64,000 nucleotides of DNA from CALGFI01 sp963786805 (GCA_963786805.1 CAWBAK010000004.1:670270-734269), one strand, 5' to 3'; shown: positions 40,724 through 50,088, counted from the first letter of the stretch. Numbers and translations are program-made. Notes: generated from the sequence alone by a model not told the origin.

Positions 40724-41705
40724 GTGAGCCTCCTTTCCCGAGTCGCGCGCGCCACATGCCGAACCGCTGTCGCGCCTCGGGGCGATCGACCAGCAGCTCG
40801 AGCGCGATCACGAACAGCAGCAGCATGCCGGTCACGAAGGTCAGCACGTAGTACGGCTCGGCTCGCAGGCTGAGCCCGCTGATCACGAACCGCAGGGTCA
40901 GGGATCCGACCGCGATCCCCAGAACGGACCCGCTTCCTCCGGTGATGGCCACGCCACCGATGAGCGCGGCGGTCGCCGCCGGGAGCAACAGGTCCGCGAA
41001 CCCGCCGGGTGCCGCGCTGCCGGACTTCAGCGAGGTGAGCGCCCCCGTCAGTCCCGCCATCGCGCCCGACAGCATGAACGTGAGGACGAGCGGACGACCG
41101 AGCGGCACGCCGGCCGCGATGGCCTCGCTCCTACCACCGCCGATCGCGAAGATCTCGCGCCCCCAGCGCGAGTACCGGAGGAACACCGCGGTGGCGATCA
41201 GGACCGCGATCGTCACCAGGCTGAAGGGGGAGACGATCCACAGCTGGTGCTTCACCACCCTCGCGATGTCCAGATCCGGGACGACGACGGTGTCCTCGTT
41301 CGAGATCAAGAAGGCGAGGCCTCGGAGCCCGATCAGCGTTCCGAGCGTGAACACGATCGAGGCGATCTTCAGCCGGTGGATCGCGTACCCCTGGATCGCG
41401 CCGAACCCGGCGCCGACGAGCGTCACGAGCACGACCGAGGGGACGAGTCCGAGCCCGGCCCAGGTCACGGCGAGGATGCCGCCCACGGCGGCCGCCGAGC
41501 CGATCGAGAGGTCGAGCTCGCCGGCGATGATCGTGAGCCCGATCGCGAGGGCGGCGAGTCCGAGCTGCGCGAACCCCTCGAAGATCGTGAACACGTTGTT
41601 CGTCGTGAAGAACCGGTCGTCGCTGAGCGCGAAGTACGCGAACACCCCGACCGCCAGCACCAGGCGAGAGGCCATCACGCGGCCGATGCGAAGCCGGGGG
41701 ATCAC
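40707..41705 (-). CDS. Ribose-type ABC transporter permease 2
   Basis: A 332-residue RbsC-like inner-membrane permease with about 8-10 helices. GLTIIAGELDLSIGSAAAVGGILAV and the AIGGGRSEAIAAGVPLGRPLVLTFMLSGAMAGLTGAL coupling loop are characteristic of the CUT2 sugar importers. The GTG start overlaps the stop of permease 1 (GTGA). It pairs with that permease and the RbsA-like ATPase. Confidence 0.9.
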   Translation of the reverse strand: MIPRLRIGRVMASRLVLAVGVFAYFALSDDRFFTTNNVFTIFEGFAQLGLAALAIGLTIIAGELDLSIGSAAAVGGILAVTWAGLGLVPSVVLVTLVGAGFGAIQGYAIHRLKIASIVFTLGTLIGLRGLAFLISNEDTVVVPDLDIARVVKHQLWIVSPFSLVTIAVLIATAVFLRYSRWGREIFAIGGGRSEAIAAGVPLGRPLVLTFMLSGAMAGLTGALTSLKSGSAAPGGFADLLLPAATAALIGGVAITGGSGSVLGIAVGSLTLRFVISGLSLRAEPYYVLTFVTGMLLLFVIALELLVDRPEARQRFGMWRARLGKGGSRASPA

Positions 41706-42700
41706 ACGGCCCTCCGTCGCAGCACGGTGAACAGGCTCACGCCGGCCAGCACGGCGAGTCCCGTGACGGTCACCCGGACGCCGAAGGAGTAGCCGCGGAT
41801 GACCAAGAGGTTGTCGAGCCCCGCGATGAACACCGCGCCGAGCGCCGTCCGGAGCATCGAGCCCTCGCCGCCCGAGATGACCGTTCCGCCGACGAGCACG
41901 GCCGCGATGGCGTTGATCGTCAGCTCGGGGAACTGGTCGGTCGTCCCCTGCCCGACCTGGGCCGCGGTGAACATCCCCGCCAGGCCGGCTCCGAGCGACG
42001 CGATGGCGAACGCGGCGATCGCGATCGTCCCCCGTCGAAGGCCGGTGGCGGTCGCGGCCGCGGCGTTGGAGCCGACGAGCGCGAGCCGGCGGCCGAACGG
42101 CGTCTTCGTCAGAACCAGCGCGGCGACGATCGTGAGGATCACGAACGCCCACGTCTGATTCGGGATCCCGAACGGCCGGCCGCGACCGAGCCAGTCGGCG
42201 ACGTGCGAGCCCGTCCTCATCGTCTTGTTCTCCGTCAGCACCGCGGCCAGACCGAAGAGCGCGGCCCCGGCGCCGAGCGTCGTGATGATCGGGTTCGCGC
42301 CCGCGGCCACGACGAGCCCCTGGACCGCGCCGAACGTGAGCGCGAGGAGGAGGGTGAGCACTAGGGCCGCCGGGACGCCCCAGCCCTCGGCGATCATGAA
42401 CGAGAACGCGATCGCGCTGAACGACGCGGTCTCGCCAAGGGAGAGCGAGAAGAAGTTGCCCGAGATCGTGACGAACGTGAGCGCGACCGCGACGATCCCG
42501 ATGATCGAGGCGGAGCGCACGATGATCAACGCGTTGTCGACGGTGACGAACCGCGGCGTCGTGATCCACCCGACGAGCAGGAGCAGAAGGACCGCGCTCC
42601 CGACGACGACAGGGACGCGCCAGGGCGATGCCGCGCGCGCGGCCGCTTCCTCGGCCGCCTCGGCCTCGACGACACGCTCGGTGACGACTCGCTCCTTCAT
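41702..42700 (-). CDS. Ribose-type ABC transporter permease 1
   Basis: A 332-residue CUT2 permease with about 9 membrane helices. TISGNFFSLSLGETASFSAIAFSF and ALVGSNAAAATATGLRRGTIAIAAFAIASLGAGLAGMF match the family; the ligand-side residue usually Asp in the DLSVG motif is Ser here (FSLSLG). The ATG overlaps the ATPase stop (TGATG). A long Glu/Ala-rich N-terminus precedes the first helix. Confidence 0.9.
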   Translation of the reverse strand: MKERVVTERVVEAEAAEEAAARAASPWRVPVVVGSAVLLLLLVGWITTPRFVTVDNALIIVRSASIIGIVAVALTFVTISGNFFSLSLGETASFSAIAFSFMIAEGWGVPAALVLTLLLALTFGAVQGLVVAAGANPIITTLGAGAALFGLAAVLTENKTMRTGSHVADWLGRGRPFGIPNQTWAFVILTIVAALVLTKTPFGRRLALVGSNAAAATATGLRRGTIAIAAFAIASLGAGLAGMFTAAQVGQGTTDQFPELTINAIAAVLVGGTVISGGEGSMLRTALGAVFIAGLDNLLVIRGYSFGVRVTVTGLAVLAGVSLFTVLRRRAV

Positions 42701-44214
42701 CACGCGACGCCCTCGCGGCGGTCCTGGGGAGCCATGACCTCTCGCATGACCGTGGCGGGGCTCGTTCCCTCGACGGGCGCGACGTTCACCAGGTGTCCTC
42801 GGTAGAAGGTGGCGATCGTGTCGGCCAGGCCGAGGACCTCCTGCATGTCCGAGGAGGCGAACACGATCGCGAGTCCCGAGTCGGCGAGCGAACGCAGGTG
42901 ACTGTAGATCTCGGCGCGAGCGCCGACGTCGACGCCTCGGGTCGGCTCGTCCACGAGCAGCACCGCGGGCTCGGGCGCGAGCCACTTCCCGAGCGCCACC
43001 TTCTGCTGGTTGCCGCCCGACAGCGTCTCGGCCGCCGAGCCCAACCGGGCGCGATCGATGCGGAACCTCGTGGCCAGATCGGCGGCGAGACGCCGCTCGC
43101 GCCGGTGGCTCAGCCACCCCGAGGTGCTCACGCGACCGAGCGCGGTGGACGTGAGGTTCTCGTCCACGTCCCGGCCCAAGAACAGGCCGTCCACCTTGCG
43201 GTCCGCGGAGCAGTACACGAGACCGGACCGAACCGCGCGCCGGATCGCGCGCGGCGGGATCGTGACGTCCCGAACCGTCACCGAGCCGGTCCGCGGCTGC
43301 ACGCCCGCCAGCCCGCGCAGCAAGCGGGACGAGCCGCTGCCGAGCTGGCCCGCGAGTCCGAGGATCTCGCCGGCGCGTACCTCGAGGTCGATCGGCTCCG
43401 CCAGGGTGTCCATCTCGAGTCCGCGGACGCGGAGCACGGTCTCGCCGAACCCGGCGCTGCGCGGCGGATACAGGTTCTGGAGCGGGACCCCGAGCATGCG
43501 CTCGACCAGACGGCCGAGGTCGAGCTCGGACACGGGCACGGGCGGCTGGCTGCGCCCGTCGCGGAACACGGTGACGCGGTCGGCGAGGGCGAACACCTCG
43601 CCCAGCCGGTGCGTCACGTAGATCACCGAACGCCCCTCGGACCGGACCGATCGCACGACCTCCATCACCCGCTCGATCTCGCGATCGGAGAGCGCGGCGG
43701 TGGGCTCGTCCAGGATCAGGACGCGGGCGTCGCGCGCGATGAGCCGCGCGATCTCGACGAGTTGGCGCTCGGCGACCGAGAGCGAGCCGACCGGTTGCCT
43801 CGGGTCGAGCGAACCGAGACCCACACGCTCGAGGAACGGGGCCGCGAGGGTGACGAGACGTCGCGGCGTTCGCCACGTCTGCGCCCGCGTGTCGCCGAGG
43901 AACACGTTCTCCGCGATCGACATCGTCCGCACGAGCGACAGCTCCTGCTGGACGATCGCGATGCGCGCTCCCTCCGCGCGACGGACGCTCGACAGGTCGG
44001 TCTCGCGGCCCTCGAGGAAGATCTGCCCTTCATCGGGCCGGTGCAGGCCGACGAGGATCTTGACCAGGGTGCTCTTGCCGGCGCCGTTCTCGCCGACGAG
44101 CGCCATCACCTCGCCGGCGCGCACCTCCAGCGAGACGTCCGAGAGCGCCTGGATCGAGCCGAAGCGCTTGGAGATCCCCTCCACGCGCAGGGCCGGCGCC
44201 TCGGCGTCCACCAC
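42700..44214 (-). CDS. Ribose-type ABC transporter double ATPase (RbsA-like)
   Basis: A 504-residue tandem ATP-binding protein. The first domain has Walker A GENGAGKST, signature LSVAERQLVEIARLI and Walker B VLILDEPTAALS. The second has a degenerate Walker A (GQLGSGSSR, no Lys), signature LSGGNQQKVALGKWL and VLLVDEPTRGVD. This asymmetry is normal for RbsA/XylG/AraG proteins. It powers sugar import with the two permeases and the binding protein upstream. The start is a GTG at 44214. Confidence 0.93.
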   Translation of the reverse strand: MVDAEAPALRVEGISKRFGSIQALSDVSLEVRAGEVMALVGENGAGKSTLVKILVGLHRPDEGQIFLEGRETDLSSVRRAEGARIAIVQQELSLVRTMSIAENVFLGDTRAQTWRTPRRLVTLAAPFLERVGLGSLDPRQPVGSLSVAERQLVEIARLIARDARVLILDEPTAALSDREIERVMEVVRSVRSEGRSVIYVTHRLGEVFALADRVTVFRDGRSQPPVPVSELDLGRLVERMLGVPLQNLYPPRSAGFGETVLRVRGLEMDTLAEPIDLEVRAGEILGLAGQLGSGSSRLLRGLAGVQPRTGSVTVRDVTIPPRAIRRAVRSGLVYCSADRKVDGLFLGRDVDENLTSTALGRVSTSGWLSHRRERRLAADLATRFRIDRARLGSAAETLSGGNQQKVALGKWLAPEPAVLLVDEPTRGVDVGARAEIYSHLRSLADSGLAIVFASSDMQEVLGLADTIATFYRGHLVNVAPVEGTSPATVMREVMAPQDRREGVA

Positions 44215-44217
44215 CCC

Positions 44218-44688
44218 TCAGTCCGCCCAGCTGCGGCCGGCGATCCAGTCGTTCATCCCCTGCTCGCGCGACTGGTCGATGAACTCGAGCCGGGTTCCGT
44301 GCAGCTCCTCCGGCGCCGTGTAGGCCGCGATGATGGTTCCCTCGGGGGTCCACTGCGTGGCCTCGCGCCGCAGGCCCTTGCCCGCGAGCTCCTCCATCAG
44401 CCCGGCGGGATCGGGGTCGTACAGCCCGACGTGGTGCAACCCGAGCTCCTTCGAGCCGTAGAGGCCGTCCTCGCCTTGGGCCTCGAGCAGCTCGACGAAC
44501 GGAGGACCCGTGGTCGCCCACGTGATCACCAGATCCAGGACGCGGCGCCCGTTCGAGTCGTCGAAATCGTCGACGTGCGCGATCGCCGGCTCCTTGAACT
44601 CCAGGCCGAGCACGTCGGAGAACTTGGTCATCGCCTCCCGGATGTCGGGGACGAGGATCCCCACGTGGAAGAAGTTGCGGACGGTCAT
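44218..44688 (-). CDS. VOC-family (glyoxalase-like) protein
   Basis: A 156-residue protein beginning VRNFFHVGILVPDIREAMTKFSDVLGLEF with a second module GLHHVGLYDPDPAGLMEELAGKG and the ending GTRLEFIDQS. His, His and Glu metal positions match the glyoxalase I/epimerase half of the VOC superfamily. It could be an isomerase or lactone/keto-sugar lyase. It sits between the SDR and transporter ATPase genes of the operon. Confidence 0.85.
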   Translation of the reverse strand: MTVRNFFHVGILVPDIREAMTKFSDVLGLEFKEPAIAHVDDFDDSNGRRVLDLVITWATTGPPFVELLEAQGEDGLYGSKELGLHHVGLYDPDPAGLMEELAGKGLRREATQWTPEGTIIAAYTAPEELHGTRLEFIDQSREQGMNDWIAGRSWAD

Positions 44689-44722
44689 CGAGCGGTTCCT
44701 CCTCGGGGTCGGCGACGCGCGG

Positions 44723-45505
44723 TCAGAAGCTCACCATCTCGCCGCCGGTCAGGTTGATCGCGGCGCCGGTCGTGAACGAGCACTCGTCCGAGGCGAGGAA
44801 GACCACCAGGTTCCCGACGTCGTCCGGCGTGCCGAGACGCTGCATCGGGATCGTGCCCTCCTTGTCCGAGATCATCTGCTCGAGCGTCATGTCGCCCTTG
44901 AGGTAGCCGCCCATCCCCGTGCGGGTCATGTTCGTGAGCATCGTGCCGGGGCAGATCGCGTTCACCTGGATGTTCCAGGGCGCGAGCTCGACCGCCGTCA
45001 CCTGCGTGATCCCGATCACCGCCGCCTTGGACGCCGAGTAGACGCCCCAGTCCGGCCACGCGGTCTTGCCGACCTGCGACGCGGTGTTGACGATCCGTCC
45101 GCGCTTCTGCTCCTTCATGATCCGCGAGGCCGCGCGGGTGCACGCGATCACGCCGCGAACGTTGACCGAGAACACCTTGTCGATCACCTCGTCGGGCGTG
45201 TCCACGACGTGCGCGATCGGCTGGGCCACCCCCGCGTTGTTGCACAGGATGTCGAGCGAGCCGAACTCGCGCCCGATGTCGGCGATCACCTCGTCCACCT
45301 CCGCGGTGTTCGCGACGTCGAGGTGAACGGCCTTCCCCTTGCGCCCCGAGGGGCTCGCGGGGAGCGAGCTCGCGACCTCGGTCGCGTCGAGCACGTCCGC
45401 GCACACGACGACCGCGCCCTCCGCGGCCAGGTGCCGGGCGATCCCCTCACCGAGTCCGCGCGAGCCGCCCGTGACCAGGGCCACGCGGTCGTCGAGCCTT
45501 CCCAT
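44723..45505 (-). CDS. Short-chain dehydrogenase/reductase
   Basis: A 260-residue SDR. The cofactor motif TGGSRGLGEGIA, the CADVLDA segment whose Asp favours NAD(H), NNAG, the catalytic Ser in IVNTASQVG and the YSASK pair (WGVYSASKAAVIGIT) are all present. The ending SFTTGAAINLTGGEMVSF is typical. It probably oxidises a sugar or polyol hydroxyl. GGAGG precedes the ATG at 45505. It is separated from the binding-protein gene by a strong hairpin. Confidence 0.92.
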   Translation of the reverse strand: MGRLDDRVALVTGGSRGLGEGIARHLAAEGAVVVCADVLDATEVASSLPASPSGRKGKAVHLDVANTAEVDEVIADIGREFGSLDILCNNAGVAQPIAHVVDTPDEVIDKVFSVNVRGVIACTRAASRIMKEQKRGRIVNTASQVGKTAWPDWGVYSASKAAVIGITQVTAVELAPWNIQVNAICPGTMLTNMTRTGMGGYLKGDMTLEQMISDKEGTIPMQRLGTPDDVGNLVVFLASDECSFTTGAAINLTGGEMVSF

Positions 45506-45525
45506 CGGTCCTCCTTCCCGCCCGA

Positions 45526-45554
45526 GGTGCGGGGCCTTCGCGAGGCCCCGCACC
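45526..45554 (-). terminator. Strong intercistronic hairpin after the binding-protein gene
   Basis: GGTGCGGGGCCT (45526-45537) and AGGCCCCGCACC (45543-45554) form a perfect 12-bp stem with a 5-nt loop, between the solute-binding-protein and SDR genes on the minus strand. No U-tract follows. It probably stabilises or attenuates the transcript so that binding protein is made in excess. Confidence 0.6.
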
Positions 45555-45590
45555 CGAGCGCGATCGATCGAACAGCTCAGCCTGTTCGGT

Positions 45591-46667
45591 TCAGTACACG
45601 CAGAGCTCGGCCACGCCGAAGCCCTCGACCGTCACGGTGTCGATCTCGTCACCGTGGACGGGCGGGTTCGGGATGGCGTTGAAGAACTGCGCGAGCTCCC
45701 CGTTCTGCAGGAACTCGTCGAGCGTGCGGATGCTGAACACGCCCTCCAGGTATGCCGCCTGCAGACCCGTGGCGAACTCCTTGCCGTTCTCGAGGTTCTC
45801 CAGGTTCCCGTGGCAGGTCCCGCCGACGACCATGACGTCCTCGCCGGGCGTGTATCCCGCCTCCTCGAGCGCCTGGATGACACCCTCGGCGAGCGCGCTG
45901 TTGTGCGCGTAGACGAGGTCGATCCCGTCCGCCTCGTGAGCGGCGATCAGCTCGTTCATCCCCTCGAACCCGGTCGTCGGGTCGAACCCGACATCGACCT
46001 GGTCCAGCACCGTGATGCCGGCCGCCTCCATGATCGGGATCGCCGCGGCGCTGCGGTCGATGCCGGCCTGGTAGCCGGGCACGAAGCCGACGATGACGGC
46101 GTTGCCGCCCTCGCTGTGGAGCCTCGCTCCCGCTTCCACCATGGCATCGCGCGCCTCGACCACGAGCTCGCCCGCGACCTCGCCGTTCAGCGTGTCGTCG
46201 ACCCCTGCGTAGCCGATCACGAGCTCCTCGGTCCCGGCGAACGGTGTTTGGTTCGTCTGGATCGTCGGCACGCCGCTCTCCGACAGCGCCGTCAGCGACG
46301 CGACACCGGCCGCGTTGTCCGAGGGCCACCACACGTAGGCGGCGACCTCCTCACCGCTGCCCAGCTGCTGCTGGACCTGGGTGTCCTCCTCTGCCTGATC
46401 GAAGTTGTTCTCGATCAGCTTCAACTCGTACCCGAGCTCGGCGGCGGCCTCGTTCGCACCGCGCGCCCACTCGGCGATGTAGGTGTTCGTCGTCGTCGGG
46501 ATGAACCCGACGATCAGACCACCCTCCGTGCTCCCGGTCTCGCCGGTCGCACCGGTCGCGCCGGTCGTGTCTCCCCCGTCTCCGTCGTCGCCGCACGCAA
46601 CCGCGACGATCGAAAGGACGAACAGGAGCACGAGCCACTTGGACCAACCCGTCTTCCTCACGTGCAC
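45591..46667 (-). CDS. Solute-binding lipoprotein of the ribose-type importer
   Basis: A 358-residue lipoprotein with signal peptide and lipobox VAVAC, then a Thr/Gly-rich linker and a type 1 periplasmic-binding fold: GFIPTTTNTYIAEWARGANEAAAELGY, IVGFVPGYQAGIDRSAAA, DLVYAHNSALAEGVIQALEEAG. It would be anchored to the outer face of the membrane and deliver an unknown ligand to the permeases. Start is the GTG at 46667; a second GTG two codons on is also possible. Confidence 0.9.
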   Translation of the reverse strand: MHVRKTGWSKWLVLLFVLSIVAVACGDDGDGGDTTGATGATGETGSTEGGLIVGFIPTTTNTYIAEWARGANEAAAELGYELKLIENNFDQAEEDTQVQQQLGSGEEVAAYVWWPSDNAAGVASLTALSESGVPTIQTNQTPFAGTEELVIGYAGVDDTLNGEVAGELVVEARDAMVEAGARLHSEGGNAVIVGFVPGYQAGIDRSAAAIPIMEAAGITVLDQVDVGFDPTTGFEGMNELIAAHEADGIDLVYAHNSALAEGVIQALEEAGYTPGEDVMVVGGTCHGNLENLENGKEFATGLQAAYLEGVFSIRTLDEFLQNGELAQFFNAIPNPPVHGDEIDTVTVEGFGVAELCVY

Positions 46668-46718
46668 CCCCCCGATCTGTCGTTCCTCTTGTTGTCCCGA
46701 CGTCTGATACGTCGAGGC

Positions 46719-47708
46719 TCAGCCACCGCGCTCGGGGATCCCCGAAGGCGGAACCGGGTTCTTGTCGCGCAGGAAGCTCGCCACCGCGGAGACGTCCTCG
46801 TCGCCGAATCCCGCGTCCACCGCTTGGTCCAGGACCTCCAGGTTCGTCTGCGCCTGCCGTAGGTCGGCGCCCACCTTCGCGCCGAGCTCCAAGATGAGGC
46901 GCAGATCTCGGGACGCGAGCTCGGCCCGGAACGCCACGGGCACCTCGCCGGGGCGCTCGAACGCGGTCCGGCGGTAGTGGACGAACGGCGCCCCGACCGC
47001 GCTGTTCGCGAAGACCTCGTAGGTGAGCCGTCGATCCAGGCCGGAGCGCTCCGCGAGCACGAGCGCCTCGGAGATCGACTGGTTGAGCCCGTAGACCACC
47101 GTGTTGACGGCGAGCTTCATCGTCGCGCCCGACCCGGACGGCCCCACGTGCATCATCGATCCCATGGCCTCGAGGACGGGGCGAACGCGCGCGACGGCAT
47201 CCTCGCTCCCGCCGGCCATCACGAGCAGCGTCGCCGACTTCGCCGTCGCCACGCTGCCCGAGACCGGGGCGTCGACCAGCTCGAACCCCGCCTCCTGGAC
47301 CCGCGCTCCCAACGCCGCGGCGTGCTCGGGTCCGATCGTGCTCATCTCCACGAACACCGATCCGGGCCTCGCCCCCGCGAGCAGCCCCATCTCGCCGAGA
47401 TACACCTCGTCGACCGCGCGGCCGTCCGCGAGCATCGTGAGCACGACGTCGGCGAACGCGGCGACCTCGGCCGGCGACGCGCACACCGTCACCCCCCCGC
47501 TCGACGTTGCGAACTCGTCGGCGCGCTCCCTCGTTCGGTTGTGGACGAAGATCGGGAAGCCGGCGAGCGCGATGTTGGCGGCCATCGGCCAACCCATCAC
47601 GCCAAGACCGACGAAACCGACGGCCAACCTCGCCGCGCCGTCGACCAAGGGGCCTACGTCGCTCGCCGGCATCGGTTCCTCGCTCGTTTCCTTGGCGCTA
47701 GTACTCAT
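46719..47708 (-). CDS. 3-Hydroxyisobutyrate-dehydrogenase-like oxidoreductase
   Basis: A 329-residue beta-hydroxyacid dehydrogenase. The Rossmann motif VGFVGLGVMGWPMAANIALAGF, the substrate motif DAPVSGSVATAKSATL and the catalytic Lys in GATMKLAVNTVVYG are in place. The family oxidises 3-hydroxyisobutyrate, tartronate semialdehyde, gamma-hydroxybutyrate and similar acids with NAD(P). Substrate unknown. The gene overlaps the M24-like stop by 11 nt. Confidence 0.9.
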   Translation of the reverse strand: MSTSAKETSEEPMPASDVGPLVDGAARLAVGFVGLGVMGWPMAANIALAGFPIFVHNRTRERADEFATSSGGVTVCASPAEVAAFADVVLTMLADGRAVDEVYLGEMGLLAGARPGSVFVEMSTIGPEHAAALGARVQEAGFELVDAPVSGSVATAKSATLLVMAGGSEDAVARVRPVLEAMGSMMHVGPSGSGATMKLAVNTVVYGLNQSISEALVLAERSGLDRRLTYEVFANSAVGAPFVHYRRTAFERPGEVPVAFRAELASRDLRLILELGAKVGADLRQAQTNLEVLDQAVDAGFGDEDVSAVASFLRDKNPVPPSGIPERGG

Positions 47709-48972
47709 TGGCGATCACCAGATCGTCGGCGGGGAACAGCGTGATGACCTTGGCGCCGTCGGCGGTGACGACGACCTCTTCTTCGATGCGGGCGGCGGAG
47801 AACCCGTCCGAGGAGGGCGCCCACGTCTCGAGGGCGAAGACCATCCCCTCCTTGAGCTCCATCGGGCTCTCGAGCGAGACCAGACGGCTGATGATCGGGC
47901 GCTCGTGCAGGTTCAGACCGAGGCCGTGCCCGAACTGGAGCGCGAACGCCTCCATCTCGTCGGGGAAGCCGAGCTCCTCCGCGGTCGGCCACAGGCGCGC
48001 GATCTGGTCCGTACCGACGCCGGGCCTGACCATCTGGATCGCATCGTCCAGCCACTCGCGCGCCTTCTTGTAGGCGTCGCGCTGCGCCGCCGTCGCCAGG
48101 CCGACGTTCAGCGTTCGGTAGTAGCACGTTCGGTAGCCGTTGTACGCGTGGAGGATGTCGAAGTAGACGGTGTCGCCGGGCCGGAACATCCGGTCGGAGA
48201 AGTCGTGCGGGTGCGGGTTGCCGCGCTCGCCGCCGACGGCGTTGATCCCCTCGACGTGCTCGGACCCGAGCTCGTAGAGCAAACGGTTCACCTCCGCGAC
48301 GAGGTCGTTCTCGCGGATGCCGGGTTTCATCTCCTCCCAGATCAGGTGGTACGCGGCGTCCACCATCGACGCCGCGGTCGAAAGGAGCAGGATCTCGTCC
48401 CGGTTCTTGATCTCGCGCGCGTCGAGCATCGTCTGCTGCCCGTCGCGCACGGTGAGCCCTTGCCCCTGCAGCTCCAGGACCATGGGCAGCTCGGCGATGT
48501 CGACACCCACGGGCAGGTCGCCGACCCCTTGCTCGCGAAGGATCGACACGATCTCGTCTACCGCCCTGGTGAACAGCCCGGCATCCGGAGGCACCGAGCC
48601 GCGGAGCCCGACCATGCCGGAGCGCCACGACTCCGGCGGGAACCACGGCGCGTGCAGCCGGTGGTTCTTCGCGGCCGAGCCGAAGTCCCACAGGATGGGC
48701 TCGGCGCCCGAGCGCGTGATGAGCGCGTATCGCGCGGCCTTGTCCCGGCCCCACTCCCCGATGTGCGTCGAGGTGAGGTAGCGGATGTTGTTCATGTCGA
48801 ACAGCAACAGGGCACCGAGCTCCGAGCGCTCGAGCGCCTCGCGGACGCGCGCGACCCGGTAGGACCGCAGCCGGTCGAAGTTGACGCGCTCCTCCCAGTC
48901 GACCGCCATGACGCCCGGCGCCGGGATCGCGCCCGTCCCGAACGACGGCGGCAGCGTGGGATCAGACGGCAT
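47698..48972 (-). CDS. M24-family (Xaa-Pro peptidase/creatinase-fold) protein with altered metal site
   Basis: A 424-residue pita-bread-fold protein. An N-terminal creatinase-like domain (REALERSELGALLLFDMNNIRYLTS) precedes the catalytic domain. Metal ligand positions read FDILHAY (Asp kept), GYRTCYYRT (second Asp of the usual GYxxDxxRT replaced by Cys), FGHGLGLNLHERP (His kept), VFALETW and AARIEEEVVVT (Glu kept). It is therefore not a standard dinuclear peptidase and may use one metal, or act as a creatinase, ectoine-hydrolase or DddP-like enzyme on a small molecule. The ATG overlaps the upstream ADH by 11 nt. Confidence 0.82.
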   Translation of the reverse strand: MPSDPTLPPSFGTGAIPAPGVMAVDWEERVNFDRLRSYRVARVREALERSELGALLLFDMNNIRYLTSTHIGEWGRDKAARYALITRSGAEPILWDFGSAAKNHRLHAPWFPPESWRSGMVGLRGSVPPDAGLFTRAVDEIVSILREQGVGDLPVGVDIAELPMVLELQGQGLTVRDGQQTMLDAREIKNRDEILLLSTAASMVDAAYHLIWEEMKPGIRENDLVAEVNRLLYELGSEHVEGINAVGGERGNPHPHDFSDRMFRPGDTVYFDILHAYNGYRTCYYRTLNVGLATAAQRDAYKKAREWLDDAIQMVRPGVGTDQIARLWPTAEELGFPDEMEAFALQFGHGLGLNLHERPIISRLVSLESPMELKEGMVFALETWAPSSDGFSAARIEEEVVVTADGAKVITLFPADDLVIANEY

Positions 48973-50071
48973 CGGCGTGCTCCTCCTCGAGCGCCATCCG
49001 GGTGGGACGGGACTCCTCCGTCCAGGGATCGACGAGCGTCTTGACGCGCCGGCTCCGGCCCTCGGCGAGCGGCTCGAGCCCGTCGGCCACCAACCGGTCG
49101 AGGCTGAGCGCCGTCGGGGCGACGTCGCTCCACGGTTCGTGCCGGGCGGCGAGCAGGCGAAGCGCCTCGGGCAGGTCCGCGCCGACGACGTGCGCGTTCG
49201 TGCCGTGGATCGACAGCTCGCGGAGCGTGAGCGAACGCAGGTCGATCTCGCGCAGCTGCTCGTGCAGGCCGACCGCCACGACACGCCCGCCGAGACGAAC
49301 GGCGCTCATCGCGGCGTCGAGTCCGGCGACGGTTCCGGTCACCTCGTAGACCACGTCCGGCTCGCCGATCCGCTCGCGCACGACGTCGGCGATCGGCGCC
49401 TCCTGCGGCCCGAGCGTGAGCTCGGCACCGAGCGCCCGCGCGATCGCCAGCCGCTCGTCGTCGAGGTCCGCGGCGACGGTCCGAACTCCGGTGGCCGAAA
49501 GCGCGTACGTGAGGAACGCGCCGATCCCCCCGGCGCCGATCACGAGCGCGAGCTCCCCCGGCCGCGGCGAGCCCTGTCGCATCGAGTGCACCCCGATCGC
49601 CATCGGCTGGCCGAGGGCGGCCGCGTCGGGCGTCAGCCCGGGCGGCGCGGCGACGCAGGTGGCGGCCGGGACCGCGACGAACTGCGCCAGCCCGCCGTGA
49701 CGCTGGAGGCCGACCGTCGTGTAGCGCTCGCACAGGTTCGTGCGGCCCTCGCGGCACCGGGCACAGCTCCCGCACGAGATGCCGGCGCCCGTCACGACGA
49801 GCGCACCCGTCACGAACCCATCAACGCCGTCCCCGGTCGCCTCGACGGTCCCGGCGATCTCGTGCCCGGGGATCATCGGGCCCACGTGGCCGGTGCGAGG
49901 GTCGCGCTCCGCGATCGGGAACATCCGCGGCCCGGCCGAGTACTCGATGGCGTCGGTGCCACAGATACCGGAGGCGGTGACCCTGAGCAGCAGGTCTTCC
50001 GGCCCCACGAGGGGCTCGGACACCTCCTCGATGCGGAGGTCGTGGTTCCCGTGGAAGACGGCGGCTCGCAT
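48962..50071 (-). CDS. Zinc-dependent alcohol/polyol dehydrogenase
   Basis: A 369-residue MDR enzyme. Catalytic zinc ligands lie in SGICGTD and GHEIAGTV; the structural zinc loop is CGSCARCREGRTNLC. The Rossmann motif is LVIGAGGIGAFLTYAL. Size and the CGTDAIEY start resemble sorbitol, threonine or butanediol dehydrogenases. It is the first gene of the ~14-kb operon and has a LacI-type palindrome only 7 nt upstream of its ATG. Confidence 0.9.
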   Translation of the reverse strand: MRAAVFHGNHDLRIEEVSEPLVGPEDLLLRVTASGICGTDAIEYSAGPRMFPIAERDPRTGHVGPMIPGHEIAGTVEATGDGVDGFVTGALVVTGAGISCGSCARCREGRTNLCERYTTVGLQRHGGLAQFVAVPAATCVAAPPGLTPDAAALGQPMAIGVHSMRQGSPRPGELALVIGAGGIGAFLTYALSATGVRTVAADLDDERLAIARALGAELTLGPQEAPIADVVRERIGEPDVVYEVTGTVAGLDAAMSAVRLGGRVVAVGLHEQLREIDLRSLTLRELSIHGTNAHVVGADLPEALRLLAARHEPWSDVAPTALSLDRLVADGLEPLAEGRSRRVKTLVDPWTEESRPTRMALEEEHADAV

Positions 50072-50078
50072 CCCGTTA

Positions 50079-50088
50079 CAAACGATTG
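50079..50088. promoter_or_regulatory. LacI-type operator 1 (CAAACGATTG)
   Basis: Lies 8-17 bp upstream of the ATG of the first dehydrogenase gene. The decamer occurs identically (other strand) before the E1 alpha gene and as a perfect palindrome at 50188. Confidence 0.6.
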
